A stretch of DNA of 64,000 bases from Acetobacteraceae bacterium (GTDB lineage Bacteria > Pseudomonadota > Alphaproteobacteria > Acetobacterales > Acetobacteraceae), in NCBI GenBank assembly GCA_025354865.1, contig JANXMB010000128.1, forward strand, positions 1 through 64,000. Reading direction: 5' to 3'. The notes under the pieces are model-generated. The model saw nothing but the letters and a program-made list of their open reading frames with translations. It was not told where the DNA came from and searched no databases. Positions 43,579 to 51,717 of this stretch are shown here, in pieces. Within the stretch, counting starts at the first letter, position 1. Each line of letters starts with the position of its first letter. The translations under genes and the position numbers were made by a program.

Positions 43579-44315
43579 TATTGGACCCGTCCGGTCAGAT
43601 ATAGTTGTGCCTGGCCCAGGCAGTGTTGCGAGAGTGTAAGGGACTGCAAAGCCCCGGCCGCAGCCACGGCCACATGGAAGTCCTCCAGTGCCCGTGGCAC
43701 GGAGGTAGAACTTCGTAACGCGACACGCGATATCGTAGCAGCCTGCCGTTCCTGTTCGGCCTGTATGGATGGCGTGAGCGTGTCCAGCATCGCGATCATC
43801 GCCTGCATCGCGCCCAGGCGGGCACCGATCGCCCCGGACGATATTGTCGGTCGAATGTCGGGGATGGGCACGGCCGGTTGAGGGGCGCTGTCATACATCA
43901 GGTTCAAGGACGCGATTGCATCGCCCGCCATCGATAGTCCGGCTTGCAGAATGTCGTTGATCGGGTTCGATATCACCAAACAGGATAAGCGGTACGGTAT
44001 CCACAGACGATTGCGGTATTCGGCCCGGAAATCTGATATTAATACGGAATATATCAAACTATCCCATGTCAGAATCAGCGGCAAACCGAGCGATCTCAGG
44101 CTGTCAAGTTCCTGTGCTCGCGCGGTTGCGTCGGGGCCGGATAGGAAACCCCCGAACGAGATCGTCGCGTCGTCGGGTCCCAGAGCGTCGGTTACGCGTC
44201 GACCCGACCCAAGATACCGGACAACTGCCCTTTGACGCCCGCCGAATGTTATACTGGACGGTACCTCGAAGCTGCGGAACACGATCGGTCCAAGCGATAA
44301 TACCACTTCTGACAT
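43578..44315 (-). CDS. gpU-like tail protein
   Basis: 245 residues from ATG 44315 (an in-frame ATG at 44375 would overlap the previous gene). The N-terminal half, with LGSGRRVTDALGPDDATISF and LDSLRSLGLPLILTWDS, resembles the P2 gpU tail protein fold. The C-terminal half is helical with no clear homology. Its position before gpX and gpD supports the gpU assignment. Family similarity is moderate. Confidence 0.65.
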   Translation of the reverse strand: MSEVVLSLGPIVFRSFEVPSSITFGGRQRAVVRYLGSGRRVTDALGPDDATISFGGFLSGPDATARAQELDSLRSLGLPLILTWDSLIYSVLISDFRAEYRNRLWIPYRLSCLVISNPINDILQAGLSMAGDAIASLNLMYDSAPQPAVPIPDIRPTISSGAIGARLGAMQAMIAMLDTLTPSIQAEQERQAATISRVALRSSTSVPRALEDFHVAVAAAGALQSLTLSQHCLGQAQLYLTGRVQ

Positions 44316-44334
44316 TGCAGAAATATCCGATTTT

Positions 44335-45324
44335 CTAGAAAAGGGGTGGCTGACCGGGCCAGGCTGGAATCCCATGGTTCGTCACGAAATTCGCCGTGGT
44401 AGGAGCCTGCGTAAGAGCGTGTTCGATATGATCTAGCATCCATTGGCCCAATACTTGGCCGTCGAGATGCACCTCAGCCGTTTCTAGCTGGTCCGGAAAC
44501 TGCGAATGCCCGACCGGGGATCCCTGCGAGGGGCGATCGGCCCAATCCACACTCCCAGAGCCCTTCGGGACGATAGCGGTGCGCGGTATATTCGCCGATT
44601 GCGGTGCCAAGGGGCGATAGGACTGCATGTAGTCAGCGGTCGGACCCGGCCGGTCGGCAGTCGGTGCTTGTCGCGACGCCAGTTGGTCGCGTGCGCTGGC
44701 AATCTTGGTTGGACTGTTCTGCGCCGCTGAAGCGGGCACCGGGCGACCCACCCGGCCATCGGCAACCCGGCGTTTCCGTCCACCGGTGCCCGGCATCAAC
44801 GGCGATATCCGGGCCGGTTGCGTCGTAGGAACGGTCGCAGCAACGACTTGTCGTTCCGATGCAGAACGAACATTGGTAACGATCGGCGTCGTCGCAGGTG
44901 CGTCGGTCCTGAGGCTCGTGGCACCTGTCGTCCGTTCGATCGAGCGCATTACCCGCAATGGGATGGGGCGATAACTATCGATCGATCGCGCCAGCGGACC
45001 AGATAAGGTTCTCAACGGGCGGTCGGAATCGTTGCGCCTGCCGCGTTCCCGCGCGTGCAGCCATGCCGGCGCGGCGCCGCTGCCACCGCTGGGGGCCAAT
45101 CGATAGGTGCCACCGGCCGACGCCGCTACGACGACAGGTCGGTAGATTGCACGGTTGGGGCGCATGAGCGGTGCAACGCCCGGTAAACCGCTGCGGCGAC
45201 CCGCCATCTCGCCCGGGATCCGTGCGATCGATAGCCGTGGGCGCTTCGCACCGACCCAAAAGATGGGATCGATCGGCCGCGCGACCGTTGTGCCTTTTGC
45301 AAGCATGGAGCCACCTGATTTCAT
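44335..45324 (-). CDS. Arg/Pro-rich protein at the tape-measure position
   Basis: 329 residues. Most of the length is low complexity, rich in Arg, Pro, Ala and Ser, without the long hydrophobic helices expected of a tail tape measure. Only the last about 45 residues (EVHLDGQVLGQWMLDHIEHA) look folded and resemble ends seen in tail tape or tail assembly proteins. It starts inside the frameshifted chaperone stop (ATGA), exactly where the tape-measure gene lies in contractile tail operons. It could be a strongly reduced tape measure, a substitute, or the remnant of a deletion. Confidence 0.6.
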   Translation of the reverse strand: MKSGGSMLAKGTTVARPIDPIFWVGAKRPRLSIARIPGEMAGRRSGLPGVAPLMRPNRAIYRPVVVAASAGGTYRLAPSGGSGAAPAWLHARERGRRNDSDRPLRTLSGPLARSIDSYRPIPLRVMRSIERTTGATSLRTDAPATTPIVTNVRSASERQVVAATVPTTQPARISPLMPGTGGRKRRVADGRVGRPVPASAAQNSPTKIASARDQLASRQAPTADRPGPTADYMQSYRPLAPQSANIPRTAIVPKGSGSVDWADRPSQGSPVGHSQFPDQLETAEVHLDGQVLGQWMLDHIEHALTQAPTTANFVTNHGIPAWPGQPPLF

Positions 45325-45838
45325 TCGGACCCGGACGCGTCATCCAGCCAGGTGCCGGAAGCCCAGTCGAATTGGCGACCGTCCAAAGTCCCGAACGCGA
45401 CCACGAAGGCCTGTCGTTCGTCCGACGGTAACGAAAAAGCGACGTCGAACGGCACCCCGTTCCTGACCAAGTAAAGACAGTCGATCAGGCCGGGATGCCG
45501 AGCGAGTTTCCCACGTTGGTGTCCGCGTCGCGGTCGGCTTCGGCCAGTGTCTCGGCAACCGCGTCGAGCCCGCGATCCCCCAGACGACCGACGAGAATTT
45601 CGATCTGCTGTTCGGTGACCGGCATCGGCACCGGGATGCCATCGATCTCGATCACTGACGCGGCCAGCATGGCAACGCCGAGCCATGCTTGGTTTTCCGA
45701 CAGCTCCGAGCCTGCGGCTTTCAACAGACGCAGCTTGTCCAACGCGTTGAGTTTCCGAACGCCCAGGCTGCGCCCGTCCTTGTCGACGGCCGACAGGCTT
45801 TCCTGCGCTGCAGCCAGAACGCGTGCGGTGGGGTTCAT
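45321..45838 (-). CDS. tail assembly chaperone, frameshifted long form (G-GT type)
   Basis: The -1 frame opened by the slippery sequence at 45506-45512 adds about 61 residues to the G product. The join passes from NVGN into LARHPGLIDC and ends SGTWLDDASGSE. The extension has the usual pattern of T-domain chaperones: DCLYLVRNGVPFDVAFSLP and AFVVAFGTLDG. The long form is about 172 residues. Lambda gpGT and many contractile-tail homologues use this mechanism to load the tape measure and tube subunits. The T extension is otherwise unreachable, because it has no start codon of its own. Confidence 0.82.
45485..45838 (-). CDS. tail assembly chaperone, short form (G)
   Basis: 117 residues from ATG 45838, which overlaps the tube stop as TGATG (a TTG codon precedes it). 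The protein is helical and acidic: LNALDKLRLLKAAGSELSEN, EIDGIPVPMPVTEQQIEIL. It sits between the tube and tape-position genes, as gpG-type chaperones do. Its TGA is six codons after the frameshift site. Confidence 0.82.
   Translation of the reverse strand: MNPTARVLAAAQESLSAVDKDGRSLGVRKLNALDKLRLLKAAGSELSENQAWLGVAMLAASVIEIDGIPVPMPVTEQQIEILVGRLGDRGLDAVAETLAEADRDADTNVGNSLGIPA
45506..45512 (-). promoter_or_regulatory. programmed -1 frameshift slippery site G_GGA_AAC
   Basis: On the minus strand the codons GTG GGA AAC give a canonical X_XXY_YYZ heptamer GGGAAAC in the correct register. Slipping back by one base continues into the long chaperone extension and avoids the G stop six codons later. 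A downstream GC-rich segment could form a stimulatory structure, but none was modelled. Confidence 0.85.
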
Positions 45839-46266
45839 CAAATTCTCCGCCGCGTTGCCGCGAAAAATTCGAGTTTTTGTTTCACGCTGGCATCGCCGCG
45901 CCAGGTGCCGGAATTCGCAAGGCGGAACGCGACGCCGTCGTACTGAAACGTCGATGTCGAGCCGTCGGGCTCTGCGATGTATTGATACATCGTGCCGGTC
46001 GTCGAACCGGCGCCGTTATAGTATTGTTGTTCGGTCGAGGCGATAAAATCGTCCACCGCCGAGTTTCCGCGATCGAGTTCGAACGTTCCCTCCCAGCCTT
46101 TGGGAAGCTCTGTGCCCATATGCGTCCCATCGAGCCGGCTGACCCTGACCGATTGTGTCAGTTGGCGGCTTTCGAAAGCTGTGACGTACGACAGGTCGAT
46201 GCGTCCGGAAGGGACCATGACGACCAATTGGGTGTCGCGACCGACTGAGAATGTGGTGAATGACAC
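45838..46266 (-). CDS. phage tail tube protein
   Basis: 142 residues with the tail-tube beta-barrel pattern: VVMVPSGRIDLSYVTAFE, RLDGTHMGTELPKGWEGTFEL and a terminal beta strand. It follows the sheath gene by 13 bases and precedes the chaperone with overlapping codons, matching the Mu/P2-like order sheath-tube-chaperone. Tube proteins stack as hexamers to form the inner conduit of contractile tails. Confidence 0.87.
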   Translation of the reverse strand: MSFTTFSVGRDTQLVVMVPSGRIDLSYVTAFESRQLTQSVRVSRLDGTHMGTELPKGWEGTFELDRGNSAVDDFIASTEQQYYNGAGSTTGTMYQYIAEPDGSTSTFQYDGVAFRLANSGTWRGDASVKQKLEFFAATRRRI

Positions 46267-46279
46267 TTTCTAGCTCCCG

Positions 46280-47842
46280 TTAGGCTGGCTGACCGGAGGG
46301 CAGGGTCTGCGTCGAAACGCTGACGGTTTGCCCGCCTTCCAGGTTGATAAGGAAGATTTCGTTGATCGCTTGGTATTGGACCTGGATGTCCGCCTGGACA
46401 TAACCCAGTCCTGTGCGGCTGGCTGGATTGTTTGATGCATCGCAAACGACCCCGAACGGCAGCGCGCCGGTCACACTCCCCAGCATACCCTGGTTCAGCA
46501 TATTTTGCAGAAACGACAGCAGCGTTGCTCGGACCTGACGCAGCATGTTGGCATTAATCACCTGCCCGACATACAGACCCATCCCGGCAGCCAAGGTGGC
46601 GGCGATATAGTTGGTCAGTCGCGTGTAATTGTCGCCGTTGATCGTCGCGTTGGACGACGAATTCCGTCCACCGCGGACGCCCCAGAAACTCCCGGCCGGT
46701 TGCGGATTGCATACGACGTCGATGCCGGCCCGGAGCAATGCCGAAAGATCGGCGGCCGAATAGGACGTGTTCTGACCAGAGCCGGGAGCACCGAAGTTCT
46801 GGCTGCCCAAAACCCCATACAACGGCTTATTCAAACTGGACTGCTCGGGAGAAAGATTGGCGAGCCGACCTACGACGAAGCCCTGCGGCGAAACCAGACG
46901 AATGGTGTTGTTCGTCTGATCCGACCACCAAAGCCAATCGCCGAACATCGTTTTCACGGCATAGGAGTCGATGCCCGCTGCATGCATCGTCGTAATGGCA
47001 TTCTGGATCGTGTCGCCCGGCGGCCCCGTCAGCACCATGTAGACGCCTTCCTGCAGCGCGAACGCGACCTGAGCGGACCAACTGGCGGGATCGGTCGCAT
47101 CGGCGACCATCGCAATGCCGCAACCTTGACCTCGCAGGGCGTACAGACCGGTGCGGGTCGTCCCATCCTGTCCCAACAGTTGGGTTGCCCCGATGCCGGC
47201 GTGGCCGTCGGTTCCGGGTACTGCGTCACCGAGAGCGATCGAGAAACCAGTCGGCGTCACCGTGGCGCCACCGGCGTTGGCGGAAATCAGGCGGGACGGC
47301 CCGCGCTGCGGTCCTTGTCCGGTGTTGACCGCCGTCGCCAGATTCGCCCAGAACGACGCTCCGGTGCCCGCAATGTTGTCGTAAAGCTCCGGTCGAGCAC
47401 CGGGGAGCGCGACGAGCAACTGCCAGGTGGCCGGCTTGGAACCCGGTTGCAAGGTCACGACGATACGGTTGCCGAGCGAGCCGGTATGGATCGCGGTAAA
47501 CGTAACGGTCGTGCCCGGCGGGCCACCCACCGCAGCCGTATCCGTGCCGTCTGTTACTCGGACACATCGGAAGTCCTGCGCGCCTTGCTGCACCGCGATC
47601 GCAAGCGGTGTGCCCAAATCGTGCTGACGGGCGACGATCGGCCCGAAACCGGTGGCGTAATCGGCCATTGTGGCAACGATCACCGGTTGGCCGACGGGCC
47701 CCCACGATGCGGTGCCGACGATACCGACAATATTGGTGGGAACGCCGTTCAGCACCAGATTTTGCGGCGGAACGACCTGGACATAGAGATCGGGAACGAT
47801 AAGGGCCGTCGTGTTGATGGCACCCTGTTGAACAACTGGCAT
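46280..47842 (-). CDS. contractile tail sheath protein
   Basis: 520 residues. The N terminus has LYVQVVPPQ, then the domain typical of sheath proteins (GIVGTASWGPVGQPVIV, FRCVRVTDG). The C-terminal segment that makes the contractile mesh includes GLYVGQVINANMLRQVRATLL, FGVVCDASNNP and YVQADIQVQYQAINEIFLINLEG-type strands. Presence of a sheath defines the particle as contractile (Myo-type) rather than lambda-like. Confidence 0.92.
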   Translation of the reverse strand: MPVVQQGAINTTALIVPDLYVQVVPPQNLVLNGVPTNIVGIVGTASWGPVGQPVIVATMADYATGFGPIVARQHDLGTPLAIAVQQGAQDFRCVRVTDGTDTAAVGGPPGTTVTFTAIHTGSLGNRIVVTLQPGSKPATWQLLVALPGARPELYDNIAGTGASFWANLATAVNTGQGPQRGPSRLISANAGGATVTPTGFSIALGDAVPGTDGHAGIGATQLLGQDGTTRTGLYALRGQGCGIAMVADATDPASWSAQVAFALQEGVYMVLTGPPGDTIQNAITTMHAAGIDSYAVKTMFGDWLWWSDQTNNTIRLVSPQGFVVGRLANLSPEQSSLNKPLYGVLGSQNFGAPGSGQNTSYSAADLSALLRAGIDVVCNPQPAGSFWGVRGGRNSSSNATINGDNYTRLTNYIAATLAAGMGLYVGQVINANMLRQVRATLLSFLQNMLNQGMLGSVTGALPFGVVCDASNNPASRTGLGYVQADIQVQYQAINEIFLINLEGGQTVSVSTQTLPSGQPA

Positions 47843-47893
47843 GTTTGACTGCCTCGTGACTAAAAATTGCGTTGTGGCAATAGATGCCGAATT

Positions 47894-48703
47894 TCAGGCG
47901 CTGACGTCGATCGCGTTCAGTCGGAGATCGCCAAAGATCATCGAAGGCAGGGATGCCGAAACGATGGTTGGATATTCCACCGTGTAAATCAGGTCCCGGC
48001 GGTATAAAATCGCACTCTGCGATTGATCGAAGATCGCGGTGTTTTTGTAGCAAAGCCGACCACGGCCGGTGTCGGGTAGTACGATGAAAGTCAGAGCCGC
48101 CAGCGCAAGGTCTACGGTTGCGGCAGCCGCGTCGCGCAGCGCCGGTGTCGGACACCAGAAGCTGATGCGCAGATCGTGGCTTTGGCGCCGAACCTCTCGC
48201 AAGGTCGGGCTATCGACAGCGGTGCGCACGACGATATTGGCTGCACCGGGGATCGAGACAGTGTTGCCAACCAGGTGTACAATGCGCACCTGACGGATCA
48301 TGCTGGCCAGATTGGCGGCGACGGCGTAGGGCGTATCCCCTACCTCGGTGCGGTAAACAAACGTCCTGTTATCGATTTCGATACCCGCCAGTTGCCCGAT
48401 ATCGGCCGTGCCTGTGAAAGCGACCGTATTGCCCACGACGGACCCCAACAAGGTTGGTGTCCCTGGGGTGCCGCGCCACTCCGAATTGTAGCGAGTCACC
48501 GCCTGACCCGGCGCACTGTCGGGAAATACGGTCGCATTGACCCGGCCTGCCCGGAGATCCGCATCGAGCGAAGCCGGTGCCGGCCACCCCCGATAGATCC
48601 GACAATCCGCACCCACGCTGCTCGGCTCTGCCAATCCGCCAGGGTAAAGCGCAGCGGTCGCCAAATCGACCAGTGCGCTTTCGACATCCGCGAGATCGGC
48701 CAT
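47894..48703 (-). CDS. phage structural protein, probable tail terminator/completion protein
   Basis: 269 residues from ATG 48703, which overlaps the previous stop as TGATG. It begins LADVESALVDLATAALYPG, a helix typical of small tail-completion proteins, then a beta region (VGDTPYAVAANLASMI). The C terminus is beta-rich (AILYRRDLIYTVEYPTIV). It lies between the connectors and the sheath, where tail terminators are found. No firm family match is recognised by eye. Confidence 0.55.
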   Translation of the reverse strand: MADLADVESALVDLATAALYPGGLAEPSSVGADCRIYRGWPAPASLDADLRAGRVNATVFPDSAPGQAVTRYNSEWRGTPGTPTLLGSVVGNTVAFTGTADIGQLAGIEIDNRTFVYRTEVGDTPYAVAANLASMIRQVRIVHLVGNTVSIPGAANIVVRTAVDSPTLREVRRQSHDLRISFWCPTPALRDAAAATVDLALAALTFIVLPDTGRGRLCYKNTAIFDQSQSAILYRRDLIYTVEYPTIVSASLPSMIFGDLRLNAIDVSA

Positions 48704-49347
48704 CAGGTCGAGGCCTGTTTGACAACCAGGCGCCAGCCCATCTCGGTCAATTCCGATCCGACGACGACTGCCCTGCGCCCGAGATCGTCGGAGAACAGGT
48801 CGCCGGTCTGCAAGATGACGTCGGCCCAAGCGGGCATCAGCACCGTCCAGAAGGGAACGGAAACGTCGGTGGGCAAACCGGCCGTTGGATGGCCGGCGTC
48901 GTTCACACCCAGAACGCTGGCTGGCCAGTTTTCCATCAAGATGTCGGTGTTGCCCAGGATCGATCCACCATATTCGTTCGCTCCCAATGCGCCGGGCGGA
49001 AGGGCCCGAGCGATGGTGACTCGCCGATTGGTCTGTACGCAAAGCGGTTCGGCGAGGCCTTGTTGGGTGGCGATGAACAATGTGCGGCCGGGCTGCAGAA
49101 GGTAATCGCCGCTTTGGGTATAGGATGCGTCGAAAATGCCATGCCATAGGGCGTCGCCATAAACATTCGCCGCAAGGACATTGCCGCGTCTGGGCATGAA
49201 ACCGGCGTGCATGCGGAGAATGCGGTTAACAGGGTTCAGCGGCTCGAAGGGACTGCGAGGGCGGTAAAGGTCCGTCACTGCCCCCATCGTGCGCGCGGCG
49301 ATATTCATGCCCCAGCGCAGCCGGTCCAGGAGTCTTGCCTGGTCCAT
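48703..49347 (-). CDS. phage structural protein of the neck/connector region
   Basis: 214 residues from ATG 49347. Several beta strands and conserved short motifs (GDYLLQPGRTLFIATQQG, RRVTIARALPPGALGANEY, WTVLMPAWADVILQTGD) suggest a stopper or minor head protein. It is one of three consecutive unassigned genes between capsid and sheath. No recognised homologue by eye. Confidence 0.55.
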   Translation of the reverse strand: MDQARLLDRLRWGMNIAARTMGAVTDLYRPRSPFEPLNPVNRILRMHAGFMPRRGNVLAANVYGDALWHGIFDASYTQSGDYLLQPGRTLFIATQQGLAEPLCVQTNRRVTIARALPPGALGANEYGGSILGNTDILMENWPASVLGVNDAGHPTAGLPTDVSVPFWTVLMPAWADVILQTGDLFSDDLGRRAVVVGSELTEMGWRLVVKQAST

Positions 49348-49348
49348 A

Positions 49349-49729
49349 TCACACGACCAGCCGCGTTGCTTTGGTGGGAAAGAACGGTCCGGGATGTACC
49401 CCGAGGAAGGCACAAAGCCGCCGGCGCCATTCGTCGAATAACGCAAGGCGATCCAGCGGTTCCGTACGGTTGCGGGTCCAGACGGCTGCCTGGTCGGTGT
49501 CCAGGCTATCCCCGGCACGCGGTACGGCAAGTTCCAAGTTCGTCAGCGCAGCCAAGTACCGGCGGGCGATCCCCAGTTCGGCGTCGACCAGAGTATTCAT
49601 GCGATGCTCCAGCAGTCCGGATTGTTGATACAGAAGCCAGGCTTGGCCACCGGCGCCCCCGGCTGCCCGCGTGGGGTAGCCGCAATGGCGCCTGATGTCG
49701 GTTTTTTCGGGGTCCGAAAGGGGCGTCAT
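49349..49729 (-). CDS. phage head-tail connector-like protein
   Basis: 126 residues. A helical pattern (DPEKTDIRRHCGYP near the start, EHRMNTLVDAELGIARRYLAAL in the middle) is typical of small head-completion or adaptor proteins of the gp6/gp15 type. It is the first gene after the capsid, again matching the expected order. The family is not proven. Confidence 0.55.
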   Translation of the reverse strand: MTPLSDPEKTDIRRHCGYPTRAAGGAGGQAWLLYQQSGLLEHRMNTLVDAELGIARRYLAALTNLELAVPRAGDSLDTDQAAVWTRNRTEPLDRLALFDEWRRRLCAFLGVHPGPFFPTKATRLVV

Positions 49730-49824
49730 TGCCTGCTTTACCTGTCGGGAGAACCAGAGAAGATCGCGGAAATCGTCCCGATAGGACGCGCGATCGGCTC
49801 CAAAAAATTAACGATATCGAAGGT

Positions 49825-49840
49825 GCCGGCCGCTGCCGGC
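49825..49840 (-). terminator. hairpin after the capsid gene (possible attenuator)
   Basis: GCCGGC-CGCT-GCCGGC in the 126-base gap downstream of the capsid stop. A run of six T (minus strand) follows but is about 17 bases away, so it is at best an inefficient terminator that could lower expression of the downstream tail genes relative to capsid. Confidence 0.35.
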
Positions 49841-49855
49841 CGGCCCTAACGCCCG

Positions 49856-51178
49856 TTAGCCGATGTGCTCGATCATCACCGCACGCTTGAAGGCGGCGTT
49901 GGTTGCGGTCGGGATCGTGGTCGGGGTGGTGGTCGTATCCGACGGCGTGCAGAAGCCACCGATCCAATACCAGGACTGGGCGATGATCTGCTGCAAGCGA
50001 TCCACCGGTTCGCGAGTCACCATTGCGACGCCATCGACCATCGACACGATCGAGTCGGCCGGCGCCACATCCTGCGCGGCCATACCGGCAAAATCCCCTT
50101 CGATCAGGGCGCCTTGACCGCAAACGATCGGCCGACGGATCGTCGCCCCGGAGAGCGTCGGATGGGGCGTCACAAAGGCTTCGTTGGTCGTAACGAACCG
50201 TAGACCGAGGAATTCGTTGGTCATGCCGCGCTTGAAGACGAGGTTCGCCGACGTCGCACCCTGATACAGTTGTTTGAAATCGGCATCCATGAACAACTGC
50301 CGCGCGGACATCGGATCCAGATAGCAGTTGTACGCACCGCCGATATCGGGCACTGCATTCAGTCGCAATTTAGCGACGGAATCCAACAAAGCCCCCATGG
50401 TCAGGGTATCGGACGCCTGGATCAACGACGTATTGGTACGCTGATTCGGTCGGGAAACGGAGCAGGCTGTGGACGCGGTGGTCGTGTTACCCGCCGTTCC
50501 GTCGGCGACGGTGACATTGCTCGACAACGTGAGCACGCCGGAAATGCCGTTCGGGGCAGTGGAATTGCTGGTAGTGTCGGCGACGGCGGCGATAGCGATA
50601 TAAACGCTCGCACCGATCGTGACAGTCAGGGTGTTGGTCGAACTGACAGGCTGCTGGACACCATTGACGAAAACGGTCTGAAAGCCGCGCAGATCGTCGA
50701 CTGCCACCGAGGGGCCAGCCGAGGAAAGGGTCGTCCGAACCCGGGTATTCCCACCGAAATACGCATTGTAAAGCGCATTGCGGGCAAGCTCGTCGAGACT
50801 GCGCGCCGCTTGCTCGCCATTCACATACGCGTTCTGCAGAAACTGCGACGCGATGCCGACCCGGCTGGTGACCATGTTCAAGTCGGTAGTCGCGGCATAG
50901 TGGTTGATGCTGAGCGTATACTGTTCGACACCCCATCCGGTCGGCGTCAATCCATTGTCCAGATTGGTGTTGGCGGAAGCCGTCAGCGGAGTCGTCACCG
51001 TCGGTTTCAGACCGGCGCGGGTTTTGGTCAGCGTTTCGCCGATACCGACGGAAATCGCTTCGCGATCCGCGCAGGATCGGTACGCCAGCCGCGAACGCAG
51101 CGCCTGTTGAAATTCCCGCTCCAGAAAACCTTGTTGGATGATCGGTTGCAGCGTGGCGGGGAAATTCTGAATGCCCAT
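49856..51178 (-). CDS. major capsid protein
   Basis: 440 residues. Features are an N-terminal arm (MGIQNFPATLQPIIQQGFLERE), EFQQALRSRLAYRSCADREAI, then GETLTKTRAGLKPTVTTPL and a beta-rich body with DLNMVTSRVGIASQFLQNA. The central YNCYLDPMSARQLFMDADFKQL with KRGMTNEFLGLRFVTTNEAF is a pattern of P22/N4-type coat proteins. It follows the scaffold gene after a 125-base AT-rich gap with a strong GGAGA ribosome site, fitting a highly expressed product. Confidence 0.82.
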   Translation of the reverse strand: MGIQNFPATLQPIIQQGFLEREFQQALRSRLAYRSCADREAISVGIGETLTKTRAGLKPTVTTPLTASANTNLDNGLTPTGWGVEQYTLSINHYAATTDLNMVTSRVGIASQFLQNAYVNGEQAARSLDELARNALYNAYFGGNTRVRTTLSSAGPSVAVDDLRGFQTVFVNGVQQPVSSTNTLTVTIGASVYIAIAAVADTTSNSTAPNGISGVLTLSSNVTVADGTAGNTTTASTACSVSRPNQRTNTSLIQASDTLTMGALLDSVAKLRLNAVPDIGGAYNCYLDPMSARQLFMDADFKQLYQGATSANLVFKRGMTNEFLGLRFVTTNEAFVTPHPTLSGATIRRPIVCGQGALIEGDFAGMAAQDVAPADSIVSMVDGVAMVTREPVDRLQQIIAQSWYWIGGFCTPSDTTTTPTTIPTATNAAFKRAVMIEHIG

Positions 51179-51303
51179 TGTAAATCCCTGAAGGAGAGTG
51201 TTGATTGAATGCGGATCGTGGAAGCGCGTCCGTTACGGACGTTGCGATCTACTATTAAAACAAATATTTGGAGCGAACCGAACGGCCCTGCTCGGTCATT
51301 GCT
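51179..51303. other. AT-rich gap upstream of the capsid gene
   Basis: Contains a perfect 7-base-arm palindrome, CGTCCGTTACGGACG (51227-51241), an AT-rich segment (51250-51272) and a strong ribosome site AAGGAGAG-type on the minus strand just before the capsid start. It could hold an internal promoter or RNA structure for high capsid expression; no clear -35/-10 pair was found. Confidence 0.45.
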
Positions 51304-51717
51304 TTAAGATCGGTGACGCAGGATCGCGTCCCGCGCGACCTGGTATTCGGCGTCGGTCATGTCGGTCGCAAGCTTTTGGCGCGGCGGTTGGGACGGCGGT
51401 GCGTTGCCGGCGGCAGAGGTAAATGCCCGGCCGAACAGCCATGGTTTGTCCTTGCGAACCTGCGCCATCAATGCAGTTGCCCCCTGCACTTCCCCGTTAT
51501 CGGAAACGACGACGCCGGTCAGATCGAGCATTTTCAACCCGTCCAGATCGACCATCCCGGCACGCATCGCCTCGGCTTGCAAATGAGCTTTTACAATCCC
51601 GCTCTCGGCCCGCTGTTTCACCTGGACCAATTCCTGTTCCAGGTGCTCGCAGCGTGCTCTGAGTTCCGCCACGGGATCCGCAGCGGGATCGTTGTCGTTA
51701 TTCTCGCCAGACATCAT
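51304..51717 (-). CDS. probable scaffolding protein
   Basis: 137 residues, acidic N terminus then a coiled-coil stretch (VAELRARCEHLEQELVQVKQ) and a C-terminal basic region ending DAEYQVARDAILRHR. Length, charge pattern and the location between portal and capsid are those of phage scaffolds. The start ATGATG overlaps the portal stop. Confidence 0.7.
   Translation of the reverse strand: MMSGENNDNDPAADPVAELRARCEHLEQELVQVKQRAESGIVKAHLQAEAMRAGMVDLDGLKMLDLTGVVVSDNGEVQGATALMAQVRKDKPWLFGRAFTSAAGNAPPSQPPRQKLATDMTDAEYQVARDAILRHRS

Noticed and set aside
45321..45686. Independent gene for the downstream half of the tail chaperone
   Set aside because: The upstream part of this frame is an Arg-rich shadow of G; only the part after the slippery site is protein-like, so it is a frameshift extension.
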